Assembly (NCBI RefSeq): GCF_017591425.1
Contig: NW_024464918.1
Coordinates: 7,686,001 to 7,750,000 of the forward strand
Direction of reading: 5' to 3'
Source: Ochotona curzoniae
Taxonomy: Eukaryota; Chordata; Mammalia; Lagomorpha; Ochotonidae
DNA length: 64,000 bases
Shown in pieces: positions 1-12,345 of the stretch. Made by a program: the position numbers and the translations under genes. The notes beneath the pieces are model-generated. The model was not told the DNA's origin. It did not search any database and saw only the letters and a program-made list of their open reading frames with translations. Numbering within the stretch: position 1 is the first letter of the stretch; the number at the start of each line of letters is the position of its first letter.

Positions 1-199
1 CAATTGTGTTCTTAGTATCACAGCTCTACCACCCAGTGCAGCCGCTAGCTAGGATATGAAGCTAGGTCCCTCACGAGTAAGCAGTAATATATTACAAATG
101 CCAGTGAAAAGATGAGCCACTGCAGATAATATTCATTGATATGCTATTGGGAAACTACTCTCTCATGAGTTTCTGCATATATCCTACCCCCCCAAATGA

Positions 200-492
200 A
201 TATCTTTTTATAGCTATTGTCTGATAAATCCTTGAACAGTAAATAGCCTTAGATGAGATAGTTCATCTTCTCTGGAACAAATGGGTGGGCACACTTACTG
301 CCTGTTATAAAATATTCAGTTTTCCACCATGATACACTTAAATAGCAGAATGTTGGACTTGTGGCTGTTGCTGAAGGACTATACCATTGTAATAATATAG
401 GGGGAACAGTGGAGTGGAGAATGGGGAGGGGGAAGGAAAAATTTGCAGGAAGTCCTTATAGCAATAAAGCATATCATGGAAAATGATATAAA
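200..492 (+). mobile_element. L1 3' UTR fragment
   Basis: This segment aligns by eye with the L1 3' UTR at 5500-5650. Both have a 'TGATACACT.AAA.AGCAG' stretch, then a G-rich 'GGGGAGGGGGA' run, and end near TATCATG-AAA. It is a 5'-truncated lagomorph L1 tail. The left edge is uncertain. Bases 1-199 hold nothing I recognise. Confidence 0.6.
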
Positions 493-495
493 GTT

Positions 496-515
496 CTTGT
501 TTGTTTGTTTGTTTA
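496..515. repeat. Short (TTTG)n repeat
   Basis: About four to five TTTG units directly follow the L1 tail. Confidence 0.8.
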
Positions 516-861
516 TTGTTTAAGATTCAGCTACCATAAACCTAGGAGGACTCTTCTCCAGTAACTCACCTTCAATACGCAAGCAGTTAAAGTTTGTATC
601 TTCTATTTTTCTGTAGGAGTTGGGGTTGGGAGTAATGCCACAAATTTCAGCGCACTGGACACTTTTATTGCTCAGGTGAAAGACTTCTCTTTGCCTTGGA
701 TCCTAGAGTATCGTAACCTTTACTAGCACCCATGAAACACATTGCCTCATCACTCCTGGAGCCACGGCAGTGCGGCCCTGCACATCATCATGAGACACTA
801 TTCATTTCACCTATTTTCTCGTGGCATGAGAGGAAGTTTCATTTTCATAAGTAGTAAACAA
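516..861. other. Unassigned intronic sequence
   Basis: No repeat, exon or motif was recognised here. Confidence 0.5.
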
Positions 862-1192
862 GGGACTGATACAACAGCACAGTCACTAAATCCTTGCCTT
901 GTAAACACCAGGATCCCACATGTGTGCTGGTTCATGTCCCGGTTGCTCTACTTCCCATCCAGCTCCCTGTTTATAGTTTGGGAAAGCAGTAGGACAGACC
1001 AAAGCCTTGGGATTTCAAAACCATGTGGGAGACTCAGAAGAAGCTCCTGGTTCCTGGCTTCCGACTGGTTCAGCTGTAGTCACTGAGGCCACTTTAGTAA
1101 TGAGCCAGTGGATGGGAGATCTTTCTCTCTTTCTTGTTCTCTCTATAAATCTGACTTTCCACAACAATAACAACAACAACAAAAAAAAAACA
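862..1192 (+). mobile_element. C-SINE, diverged full-length copy
   Basis: The expected order of blocks is present: 'CTAAATCCTTGCCTTG', 'AGGATCCCACATG', 'CCCATCCAGCTCCCTG', 'CCAAAGCCTTGGGA', 'GGGAGATC' with a CT-rich run, and an A-rich tail with ACAACA units. Confidence 0.88.
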
Positions 1193-1450
1193 TAAATCCT
1201 TAAAAACAGTAAGTATCAAACAAAAACATGTAAATTTCAAGTTGATTTAGCAGATTAATCATGCTTACTGATGAACATAAGCATACAAATGAAATAAAGC
1301 AGCTCATTATATTTTACTATGATGTAAAATTAAAGCAACAGTGGGTATGGCTAGATGGTATCTTATGCCATAAGGAATTCACAATGACTGTGACATGCAC
1401 ATTTCATTGAGAATAAGAAACTTAACCATAATTTAATAAGTGTGTTTTTT
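1193..1450. other. Unassigned AT-rich intron
   Basis: No recognisable element. Confidence 0.4.
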
Positions 1451-2600
1451 GTCGTTTCTTTTTTTATTATATTTTTGATAATCTTTACATAGTTAATTAG
1501 GGTAAAAAGGTTCAATGGCTATAGGAAAGTGGGCAAGACTATTATTTCCATATTGTTTCCTTCATTAAAGGGGGATATTAAGGGAGAAGACCCACCCAGT
1601 TTCCCATCCACCCCAGGTCCTGGATATACGGCACGCTCCGAGATTCTCGCTCAAGTGGTTTTGATGGTTCACCAGTTATGAATCGCTGTCCATCTTGCCA
1701 CTCCAAGCACGATGAGGTCTTTGAAGAATCCACTAATTGACATAGTCCATCATAGAGTCTCCGTTTCTCCAGTATTTCGCTGCCAACATGTAACTGAGAT
1801 GTTGATTGACTTGTTCTGTTTTCTGTCTTTTCTTGGTTAGGGTTCTGAGTCCAGCATTTTCATTGGGGAGCTCTCCAAAAAATTTTGTCTGAGGTGTTCT
1901 CAGACCAGATTCTTGTATGTACTAGCAAGCACAGGGCCTGGCATAGTCATTGCCCTGATCAGCTGGTGGTTGCAATTGCTGGGTTGGTTCTTTTCAGCCC
2001 CGACTTCCACTGGAATCAATGGGTGTTGCAGTCCAGCCCGGTTCTGCCCAGCACATATTCGGCCCTCGCATAAACCAGTAGGAGCTGCAGCCTAGTTGGA
2101 GTGACCCACAATAACCGCCACCAGGCCCACCCCCTACCCTGGTTTGCCCACATGTGTAGCAGTAGTCCAGTCTGTCCCACATCCCATTTGACTCTCATAC
2201 ATGTCAATGGGTATTAAATCTTAGTTCCATCTAACCAGCTCCACTATGCAGCCCACACAGATGTTGTTCGGTGTCTGTCTAAGTCACCCCAGCCCCTGTC
2301 CTAGTTTTCATGCCCTCCCACGGGAGTGGTAACCCAAGAGGGAGGAGCCCACTATTTCCCTCCCAGGCCTCTCCCACTCCCGGATTATGCACTCTCCCGG
2401 TAGTTCTGTGCTTTGACTTCACAGAATTAGCCTCCAGTGCCAGCTTCTGCCCGCTGATGCTGCGGCTAAGTCCAAACAACCCTCACCCACTCTAATTTTG
2501 TTTGGACCAGTAGGAATAATCAGCCCAGCCTGGCTTTTCCCTGATCTTGTCCACATGAGGAGTATAGATGTTGTAGCCGTGCTTAGTCTGGTCTGCCAAT
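1451..2600 (-). mobile_element. Module X copy A (unassigned A-tailed retroelement)
   Basis: On the minus strand this is a GC-moderate block ending in an A-rich tail with 'AACTATGTAAAGATTATC' just before it. Two other copies in the window match it. Copy C (63355-64000) is collinear over 'GGCCCTCNCATA', 'GCTGCAGCCTAGT..GAGTGA', 'CCAATAAC' and 'CCAGNCCCACC'. Copy B (14463-15170) shares 'GCTCAAGTGGTTTTGAT' (plus-strand reading) and the same tail. No long open frame runs through it. The right edge may extend to about 2690. Family name unknown to me. Confidence 0.6.
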
Positions 2601-2826
2601 AAATAGGTTTTGTTTGCTGGTCATTTGTAGAGCATTTTCTGCAAGCAAGGATCGAGGAACTGAGATCCTTCCCTTTAGCCTTACATGCTTGATTAACATA
2701 GAGGCTAAAATATTTTGTTCCTAAATGACTTTCTCAGAATAAATGGTTATCTAGAAGGATTTAGGGTGAAGATCCATGACTACTTGGTCAAATCTGTCCC
2801 AGACCTGGCAAAATTCCATGGAATTT

Positions 2827-3156
2827 GGGGTCTGGAGGGATAGTCTAGCAGCTAAAGTCTTTGCCTTGAATGCATCAGGATCCTATATGGGTGCCGGTTC
2901 TCATCCCGGCAGTACCACTTCCCATCGAGCTCCTTGCTGTGGCCTGGGGAAAGCAGTCCAGGACAGTCTAAAGCCTTGGGAACCTGCACTGACACGAAGA
3001 CCTGGAAAGGTCTCCTCAGCTCTGGTTGGCTCAGCTCTAGCTAAGGCAGCCGCTTGGGGAGTAAACCATTGGATGGAAGATCTTTCTCTCTTTCTTTCCT
3101 CATTGCTTTATATCTGCCTTTCCAATAAAAATAAATAAAATCTTAAAAAAAAAAAA
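2827..3156 (+). mobile_element. C-SINE with flanking target duplication
   Basis: This is a full-length copy with 'CTAAAGTCTTTGCCTTG', 'GGATCCTATATGGGTGCCGG' and a poly(A) tail. A target duplication flanks it at 2812-2826 and 3157-3171 (13 of 15 bases match). Confidence 0.92.
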
Positions 3157-3171
3157 AACTTCATGGAATTT

Positions 3172-4494
3172 TTCCCTAAGTCACACTAACCATCGTGCAA
3201 CTTTGCAAGTAAAAATATTACTTAAAAAGTAGCTCATGGTAAGACTGATTACCTGATTATTGGTTTTATGTCCTTTATGACTCAGAATAAAATGAGCTGA
3301 GCTAATCAGATTATAATCAAAGATAGAAAAAAAATGAAGTTTCTTTTCAAACAAAACAACCCAAACCAAAAATATCATTAAAGTCAGTGGGTTGCCAAAT
3401 AACAGTCCCTCCTATACTGAGATTTAATGATCAATTCCCTTTTGACTTGTCCAAATTTAGCATTGAAAGAAATGAGAAATATTCACTGCTTTTTAATACT
3501 TGGGCCTACGCCAATTACATAAAGTATTACTAAGATTTCTAATGCCACTAAAAAACTCCTTATTTCTACCCAAAGCAGCATCCATATTACTAGTCTTATC
3601 TAGCATGCATTCTTCCCACTAAACAGTTTCAAATTCCCAGCAAATTTAGTGAGAAAACAAAATAAGCAAAATTACAATAAATCTTCTATTTTTTTACACC
3701 CCTTTTCTTTAACCTCAACTGTTCATTGTCCTCAAATTTCACATAGTCACAACATAAATGAAAATGAGTTTAGATGCATTCTTGACAACATTCTTTATTC
3801 CAGAAATGAAAGTTCTATGCTTTGTCTTGCTCACACACATTAAAGCCTGAATGGAGAAGGGGCCAAGCTACTAAACCAGCATCACGTAGTAGGGTGATGT
3901 CACCACTTGCTTCTTTACTGTACCTCGCTCACTCATTCTTGCCACCTTGACTTCCATGGGCTTGCTTCTTGGAAACCTTAACAATGCCTGCTGGTGAAGA
4001 GCAGGCTGCAAACACAAAGAAACAACTTAGATGTAAGGAAGTTGGGGTGGGGCTTTACGTCCTCTGACAGCTGTTGACTTTAGATACAGTAACAAAAGGG
4101 TGAAGGAAGCAGAAATCTCTAGACCTTAAAAATAAGTTCTTTTCTCTCCTTCTGTTCCCATGCATACCCGGAGCAGGTCTGAGAACACGACAAGGACAAG
4201 AAGAGACAAACAATTGAATATTTTGACGCTCAACGTGGGCATCCTTGACTTATGGATCACCTTCGCAAAAAGGTGTCAACAGGTGGCTGCCACACAGCAT
4301 TCTCTGCTGCACCCAGGGGCATGGTAAGAAATGAAAGAGCAGACGTGACTTCTTCAAACTCTTATGATTTCTAAGAGTATTTCAGCTTTTCTGTAAGAAC
4401 TTATCACCAATGCTAAGAATCAGCAAGTGAGGACAGGGCTAAGGACCTGGATCGTGAGAATCAAAATTCTTGGCTGGTGGTTAGCAAGGATAAA
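3172..4494. other. Unassigned intronic sequence
   Basis: No element recognised. Short open frames here have no family resemblance. Confidence 0.5.
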
Positions 4495-5660
4495 CGTAAC
4501 ACTGTTTTATGTCTATTAGCCATTTTAATTTATTCTTTGGAAAATGATTGCCTATTTCTTTGTCCAATTTTTCACAGGGTTGTTTGTTTTTCTGTCATTG
4601 AATTTCTGAAGCTCTTTGTAAATACTGGATATTAGTACTTTATCTGTTGCGCAGTGTACAAAGATTTTCTCCCTTTCTGTTGTTTATTTCTTTGTTTTGT
4701 TAATAATTTCTTTTCCTGTACAGAAACTTCTTAGTTTGATGTAGCCCCATTAATTTATTTTTTTAAAATGCTCAGCTTTCTTAGCTATTAGGGAAATATA
4801 AATAAAAAACACACTGAGGCTTCACCTAACTGCAATGAGATCGGCCTACATTCAGAAATTTAACACCATCTGCAGGCGTGGATGTGGGGACAAATGTACT
4901 CTATGCCAGTGCTGGTGGGAATGTTGGCTAGAAAAGCCACTATTGAAGTTGGTGTGGAGAATGCTAAGACAACTGAAAATGGATCTACAATACGACCCAG
5001 CTTTCCCACTTCTGGGAATATATCTAGTGAAATATGCATATGAAAAAGTGATCTGGAACCCAATATTTAAAGCAGCATGATCCACAATAGTGAAGACAAA
5101 GAACCCAATGCCCATCAAAAGAAGAAGAGATAAAGAAATTGTGGTCCATTTACTCCATGGAATACTACTCAGCCATTAAAAAGAACGCCATTCTACTATT
5201 TGAAATAAAATGGTCCTAACCAGAGACCACTATGCTCAGTGGAATAAGCCAATTACAAAAGAATAATTATCTTGTGTTCTCTTTGATATAATGCAACATT
5301 AATGCAAAATAAAAAAACAAATAGGTAAACAAGCATCTCCCTATATTCTCATAGAAGAATTATATAATGGAGACTGTATACGGAGAAGTGAAGATACACT
5401 GCAGTTTGTATCCCTTCTCCAGAATAAAAGGAGGACTCCAAATGAAACTGTTACATATACCTTGACAACAGGATACCAGACTATCTACCACTGTCTCTAT
5501 GTTCAATGACATGATACACTCAAACAGCAGAAAGTTGGATTTATGACTATTTCTGAGGACTAATATAATAATATGGGACAAAAGAGAGAAGGAGAAATGT
5601 GGGGTGGAGGGAGAAATCCCGGTGCTTATGGAACACTATCATGAAAAGTCACACACACAC
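4495..5660 (+). mobile_element. L1 with 5' inversion (ORF2 3' end and 3' UTR)
   Basis: Bases about 4500-4765 read as antisense L1 ORF2 ('GGGTTGTTTGTTTTTCTG', 'CTGGATATTAGTACTTTATC', 'GATTTTCTCCCTTTCTGTTG'). From about 4770 the sequence switches to sense ORF2 3' end: 'AACTGCAATGAGAT', 'GGTGGGAATGTTGGCTAGA', 'ATTTACTCCATGGAATACTA', 'CTCAGCCATTAAAAAGAA'. The lagomorph 3' UTR follows to about 5650. The two halves are adjacent in the parent element, the expected product of twin priming. The element is dead, with many stops. Confidence 0.88.
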
Positions 5661-5668
5661 ACACACAC
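5650..5668. repeat. Short (CA)n repeat
   Basis: About nine CA units at the end of the L1 tail. Confidence 0.9.
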
Positions 5669-8329
5669 TCATGTTAATGACTTTGTTTAGAAAAAGTTAC
5701 TGTCTTTTTCAGTATCACTCATAAAGATGTCTTCATCACACGTAGACTAGTTACATTATACATAAGTTTTTCCACTTAAAAAAGTTAGCTCCTATGGAGT
5801 TCATGGATTCCCAGAGACAAGTTGGTTAAAAATGTCTTGATTTTAAGGTAATAAGCACAAATATAGCTCAAACGCTCATGGATTCTAGCATGAGTCAATG
5901 TTTTATCTGTTTATAATTCATGTATTTTAAGTTAAATGGAGAGGCGCACACTTGAATGCTTATTTATGTAATGACATCTATCTATATATATATGTATAAT
6001 ATATGTAAAATACTTATACTTAAGTACTACAAGGAGGTAAACGTATTCCACAATGGACAGTATGGCCCATCTCAAAACATATGTGAATTCTAGTCCTAGT
6101 TTAGTGATAGATAAATGCATGAGTTTAGAGCAAGTCGTTTTATTTAAAATTAAGATAATTCAGTTGTACAAGATGATTTCAAAGACTTTTCCAGCTCTAA
6201 TAAAAATACATTTTATGAAGAGGTAATTTTTATTTATGTAATGAATATTGTTGCTTCAGTGACATTTCTCATCCTATGCCTAGCCTTGTACTGTAGTATC
6301 TCTTAGTTCTGCTGAAGATCATAATGAACCAAGTTTAAAAGATAAAATGAAACATAATTGTCTCAAAATTTTAATTTAATAAGTAATGATCTCAAATTGA
6401 GGGGCAAGCTTCATTGGTTAACTTTCCTTTTAAAAAATATAGTATTGTATGCCATAAAACTTCACTAAGGAAAATACCTACCCAATACCATGATCATTTT
6501 GGAACATCTGTCTCATTAAACCTTGTTCAATATTACTTGGAGATCTACATAGTTTATAAAAATAAGCAACACACTGAAATTGCTGCATGGTAAAAAAAAA
6601 TCTCAACACACACAAAGATTTTCATTGAAAATTGATCACATGTCAGAATGAACGTTTAATACCAAAGATAAAGATACAAAGATGTCAGTCTTTGTCATTG
6701 TACTACCTCACACCCCCTGACTATTTTAAAGAGCCATGTTTCCCTAAGTGGGCCCTAAATTTTCCAACATAAAATCCTGACACAGGGGCCACTTCTGCAT
6801 ATGAACTCTCTCTTCTTTGCCATTCACCATCTGGAAGATGATCAAGCATTTCACAAGATGCACTTCAATTGTCAGCTGCTCGGCGTAACCTCAGCCACCA
6901 TTCCCGGGGAAAAACGAGTGCCTTCTGTGCATGCCCACGTCACTTTATGAGTATCTTTATTACCACCCTTATACCCTTTAATCACAATTTACCTCTTCAC
7001 ATGTCTGCGCATTGTATTGTGAATTCTAAGTGGACCGAATGCATTCCTTACTTATTGTGCTGTGAATCTACAATATACTTACTGAATAATTGGGCAAAAA
7101 TGTCAAATGACAAGGTATTGATGCCTGAAAAACACTGAATATTTAATAAAGATGAATAAATATGTTCACAATGATTAATTTTTCTCTTATCAATAAGAAA
7201 GAAATTGTACATTTACTTGCTTTCATTTTTTGTGCTCTTGTTCTATATATTCGTCACACTGTTATAACCCATAGAGTTTGGGCAGCCCAATATTTGAGTT
7301 TGCTTGGCTGTTCTTTGTACCAACCAATTCAAAAGAACCCAAGGAGCCTTGGGATCCTCTGTAGCTCTGTCCAAATTTCCCTTTGCAAACTTGTGATATG
7401 TGATTTATATTCCTTAGGTAATAGAGAAGCTTTCTTTAACTTTCTTCACAGCTAGCCTACCGAGCCTCTTCAGTCTTCATCCCTACCACTCCCGTGGACA
7501 AGAACAAAAGCAGAAAAGAGCCAGGGACCAGAGATGTCTTTTTATGCCCTTAATCAAAGGCTACAGCCGCCTGAGCTTGGCACAAACTCCAAGCAGCTCT
7601 CCCAAGTAGGGCTTGTCCAGATCAGCTGGCTACCGCAGACAGCCAGCCAAAACAGAGCAAGTACAAATTACTGCACCCACCCCTGGTCCTGGATCCCTAC
7701 CCTGCCATATAAAGGAAAAACCAAACAACTAACATCAGACAAAACTGTGGGTGTGCAAGAAAATTTTGACATGGATTCTAGCTTTGGAAAGGGAAGAAAC
7801 AGATCCAAGCACTTCAGAGGCTTCATTGTATAGAGGATGCCATCAGTAAAACGCGCAAAATGAAAGTAAAGGCACTGCTTATTGGTCATGTGATTATTTG
7901 GAGGTAATGCACCCTGACATGCCTCAGGCTCTTAACCGATATAAAAGGACCTGTGATACATCCCTAATGGATCTCTGGAGACAATTCAGTGGGAATTGAT
8001 AAACACAGTACCTACCACCCAGCTCATCTCCTTTCCTCTGAGAACTCAGGCTTTTACTTCTTAGGAATGTACTTACAGGAATATACAAAATCAGAGCTTT
8101 ATAACCTTTACTGTGATAACTGCAACTGATGGTAGTTTGCGTAGTTTGATGAGCTGGAACAATATGAGAGACAGTAACTGGGCTGGAATACGAAAGAGCA
8201 GATCATGGAATTTGGAAGGGGAGGTCTAACTTTTCATAAGCCACGCTTTCATCTTCTGCTTCATCATAATCAAAACAAAGGATCTAGCAATGCATGTTTG
8301 GCAATGAAGCTGGGACATCACTTAGGAAA
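5669..8329. other. Unassigned intronic sequence
   Basis: AT-rich, with a TA-rich patch near 5980-6010. No repeat family, exon or RNA gene recognised. Confidence 0.5.
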
Positions 8330-8577
8330 TATACATCGTATATCAGAGGGGGTGGGTTCATGCTCCAGCTTTGCCCCTAAATCCAAATCACCATAAGGCA
8401 TACTTGGCAGGGCGCTACCCGTGTGAGAGACAGGAAACGACATTCCAGCTCCTGGTTTCAATGGGGCCTAGCCCTAGCATTCCAGGGAGTGAGCCAGCAA
8501 GTGGGAGCTGTCTCTGCCTGACTCAAGTTTCCATTTCCCATTGTCTTTCAAACAAATAAAGAAATAAAAACTTAAAA
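8330..8577 (+). mobile_element. Old, 5'-eroded C-SINE
   Basis: Only the 3' two thirds are clear: 'TCCAGCTCCTGGTTTCAATG', 'GGGAGTGAGCCAGCAAGTGG', 'CTTTCAAACAAATAAAGAAA'. This is an older lagomorph subtype. Confidence 0.65.
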
Positions 8578-8906
8578 AGAAAAGCTACACAATTGGAAAA
8601 CATTTTTAAACTACTAATCGCATTAAATAGAGTTCCATCTGTGGTGCTAAAGTGAAACCTGTAATATGATAGGCTTTACTATGTTGTATACAAAATGAAG
8701 TGTTAACCGTAATGGACATGGATCTGGGGATGGAGGTTGATAAGGGAACCTACGAAGCAACAGGGTATAGTCCATTAGGTAACAAGAGTCAGGCCCTCTT
8801 CATAGTAATCGAAGGCTCCAATGGGCATCACAAATAGATAATCATGAATGAAATTAGAAGTAAATTCCTCCAATTGATCATGTTACCGTCTACTGTCACA
8901 TTTTTT

Positions 8907-9205
8907 CAGCTTTTAAAAATGTATTTTTTATTTGAAAGACTGAGAGAGAAGAGAGAATGAGACAGAGAAACAGAGAGACAGAGAGAGAGAATCATGAATT
9001 TTTTGCTGATTTGCTCTTAAAGACTTCACACAGCAGGACTGGGCCAGGTCAAACTCAATCCAGGTACCCTATGCAAGTGCTCAGGACGCAGCCACTTCAG
9101 ACATCACCTATTGCTTCATGACATTGTCTAAACTTCCACCTTGGCGGAAGCTCCAGCTTCCTGGAGTAAGGACAGAGTCAGGACTCTAACTCAGGCAAAC
9201 TAACA
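8907..9205 (-). mobile_element. Old C-SINE, reverse orientation
   Basis: It begins with 'TTTTTATTTGAAAGACTGAG' and a GA-rich run, the reverse complement of the SINE tail. Degenerate body blocks follow. Confidence 0.65.
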
Positions 9206-9838
9206 GGCTTAAACAGGTGGTTTGAGGATCACCTGAAATGCTGCCCCAAACTCCTGTCCCTTTCCATCAGATTCTAAAATTCCAAGTTCTGCATAAATTC
9301 CAATTTCAAAAGGCATGTATGGATATGTTGACAAATGCAAGATAGCTTTAAATGAGGGCCTCAAACTTGTGTCATGATAACAGTTTGGCACTTCAAATGC
9401 TATGACAGACAAACCAGACCACTCTTAGCAAGATAGAATACGCCCCCTGGAATGCTAACGCAAAGTTGACAAGCAAGAAGGAAACTACAGGAAGAGAAGA
9501 AATCCAGGGAAAAAAGAAAAACAATCAAGATGAAAAAGAGAAAAGATAAGGAAAATGAAAAGAAATGTTTAACGATTTTAAATCCTGAAAAAACAAGTAT
9601 ATTCTGTGCCTAGTCAAATCTAAAAACGTGATTTCCAACTTTTAGAAAACAAACTAAGATTCATCAAGATGCTACATAAAAGTTTTCTGTGACTAAGTGT
9701 ATTTAAAAACATTACTTTCAAAAGGCGGACTCTTTTCAAACTTACACAGAAAGGATGTACTAGGAATGTTCCATTGCTCTTCACTAGAAACCCAATAGTG
9801 ATTATTGATCCACTTAATGTCAGGTCTTAAATATGTTT
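9206..9838. other. Unassigned intron
   Basis: An A-rich purine stretch lies at about 9470-9560. Nothing else was recognised. Confidence 0.4.
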
Positions 9839-9850
9839 AAGATTATGGGA

Positions 9851-10160
9851 GTGGGGAACTGGTATAGTGGCATAGTAGCTAAAACCTTGCAATGAACATG
9901 TTGGGATCCCATATGGGTGCTGGTTTGTGTCTGGGATGCTCCATTTCCCATCCAGCTCTCTGCTTCTAGCCTGGGAAATGATAGAGGATGGCCCAAAGCC
10001 TTAGGACCCTGCCCCTGCATCAGATTGGGAGAAGCTCCTGGCCTCAGATCGGCTCAGCTTCCAGCACTGCAGCCACCTGGGGAGTAAACTAGTGGATGGG
10101 AGATCTTTCTAGCTGTATCCCCTCTCTTTGTAACTCTTTCAATAAAAATAAATCTTTAAG
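9851..10160 (+). mobile_element. C-SINE, outer member of a nested pair
   Basis: The body contains 'GGGATCCCATATGGGTGCTG' and ends in 'AATAAAAATAAATCTTTAA'. Its target duplication AAGATTATGGGA (9839-9850) recurs as AAGATTATGAGA only after the second SINE (10489-10500). This shows it inserted first. Confidence 0.93.
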
Positions 10161-10488
10161 GGCCCAGCACAGTGGCCTAGTGGCTAAAGTCCTCTCTTTG
10201 AATGCACCTGGTGCCGGTGCTAATCCCAGCAGCCCTGCTCCCTAAACAGCTCCCTGACTGTCTCCTGGGAAAACAGTCAATGACAGCGCTAAGTCTTGGG
10301 ATCCTGCACCCATGTGGGAGACCTGGAGGAAGTTTTTGGCTCCTGGCTTCACATTGGCTTAGCTCTAGCTGTTGCAGTCACTTGGGGAGTGAATCATTGG
10401 ACAGAAGATCTCCTCCCTGACTCTCCTCTTCTCTGCATATCTGACTGCAATTAAAAAAAAATCTTTTAATAAAATAAATCTTAAAAAA
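10161..10488 (+). mobile_element. C-SINE inserted in the tail of the preceding SINE
   Basis: It starts GGCCCAGCACAGTGGCCTAG and ends in an A-rich tail. The short duplication ATAAATCTT(T)AA on both sides fits insertion into the A-rich tail of the first copy. Confidence 0.93.
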
Positions 10489-10500
10489 AAGATTATGAGA

Positions 10501-11806
10501 ACATAGGCTCATCTTCAGGAGCTAGAACTAAGCCCTGAAATGGATGCCAGTAAGTTATTTACTTCTTTTTATTTCAACTTTTCAACTAATTAAAAAAAAG
10601 CCAGGTTATGGAAATATTCCACATTAATAGGATCCTGCACAATAAACAAAACAACAAAATCACTGAACTATCTAACGCATACCATGTGACAGATAATGTA
10701 ATGATTTAAACCTCTGGGTGCTACATATTCTGTTTACAATCATATCATAATCTGACTTAGTCTAGGAAACTAATCCCATGAATTTAATGTTTTCATGGTA
10801 ACCCCATTGAAACTATCTTCTCTAATTCAGCTGCTCTGTTAAACCAGCATACTCATTCGGCTCAATAGTCTGGATGAATTATCTTTAAAAGCTGACATTG
10901 ACCTTCTCCATATTCTTTAATTTATAAGAGGTGAAACTTATTTCCATCTTGCAGCTTAGAGACCTTTCAAGGACATATCTTCCACATCATGTGGACTGAG
11001 CAACATCCCTTAATCAGAACAAACAGATAAGAACTCCTAGCACATTCTCAACAACTCAAAACAAGAGACAACAGCTCCACTGTTACTTTTATTTCTAGCT
11101 ACAGAAATACATCTGCCCATCTCCCAGAGAGCCTAAAATATGTAGTGCAAGGTCTTACAATTTCTTTGGACTTGCGTCTCAGTTAAAAGACTTTGGAAAA
11201 GGCATTCGTCCCATCAGATTGTGCAGAATATTTATTTTTTTAATAACAACAAAAACAATAACAGTTACTGTTTAATATATACTAGGGCTTGCTTTTTAAA
11301 AATTTATGTGTTTTGGGTCCCTCATTTCCTGCTTTAATGCAACCTTGGCTATTTCATTGATTTTCCTAAGAGCAGCATTTGAATTCCCTTCTCATTTCCT
11401 TTTGTGTGTATTCTATAGTTATTTTCTTTGTGGTTATCATGGGAGTTCCACTTAACATCCACAAGTTATGCCACTCCAAAGTGAATCTGCACCAACATAA
11501 ACTCGGTACCATACAAACACTCTGCTGCTCTATAGCTCCAAGCTTGTTCTTTCCAGGTATTCATGTCACAAAGTTCTAGCTTCCTCAGGAGTTGAAATAC
11601 ATAGGCTGATCATTTTGTGACATGTCAATATCTGCAATCTATAAAAAGACAAAAAGCAGTGAAAGTGTCCACGATTTTCCAAGACGTGGGTCTTTAACAG
11701 AGATGTTATTTCTTTCTCCAGCTTTGAATGTCTAAGTTTCTTCAAATGTTCAGCCTGAGGACTCCCTTCACGTAGGACAAACTCCAAAAGCTATGGCTTC
11801 CTCATG
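10501..11806. other. Unassigned intronic sequence
   Basis: AT-rich single-copy looking sequence; no element recognised. Confidence 0.5.
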
Positions 11807-12100
11807 CTGTGGTCTGAATGTCCGTGTCCCTCCACACTTTATTATTCTGAAACTTTGACCTTAGTGCAACAGTATTAAGAGGTGGCATATTCAGGAGGTG
11901 AAGAGAGCACCAGCGCTCCCCTCTCAGGGACAGGATGACAGAGTTGCTCAGAGGCTTGAAGGGGCACATTCAGTTTTTCCACTATGTGAGTGCACATTAG
12001 TATCAATCATTTTTGGACGCTGATTCTGCTGGTACCTTGATCTGAGAGCTCCCAGTGTCTAGAAGAATGAGCTGTCCTGCAGCCTACCACAGAGAAAACC
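11807..12100 (+). mobile_element. MaLR-type LTR fossil (ERVL-MaLR)
   Basis: It carries the family pattern of MST/MLT solo LTRs: 'TGTGGTCTGAATGT', 'GCAACAGTATTAAGAGGTGG', a 'CCACTATGTGAG' block and 'CTGGTACCTTGATCTGAG'. It is highly diverged, with no internal region. Confidence 0.7.
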
Positions 12101-12194
12101 CTTAAGGGGAAAGAGATCTCAAACTGAGCTGCCTGAATTGTATTTCATTTTGCTTAGATGTTTTATCATGATTCTCATGAAAAAAAAATCATGA

Positions 12195-12345
12195 TTTTAT
12201 AAAAAAGCAACATATGTGAACATATCATTGCATAACCTTATGAGACAAGATTTTGTCATTATTCATATTTTATAAGTGAAAAATCTGAAGACCAGAGGGA
12301 AAGCAGCTCAAAAGTGGTGAAGCTTTTGAACCAAACAATCCTGAC
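12195..12345 (-). mobile_element. MIR fossil
   Basis: The order 'CCTTATGAGA', 'CATTATTCATATTTTATAAG', 'GAAGACCAGAGGGAAAGCAG' is the reverse complement of the MIR core. Confidence 0.5.

Noticed and set aside
1451..2600. Module X as an LTR of an endogenous retrovirus
   Set aside because: The ends are A-rich on one side, with no TG..CA termini or polyadenylation arrangement seen, so a non-LTR origin fits better; not fully excluded.
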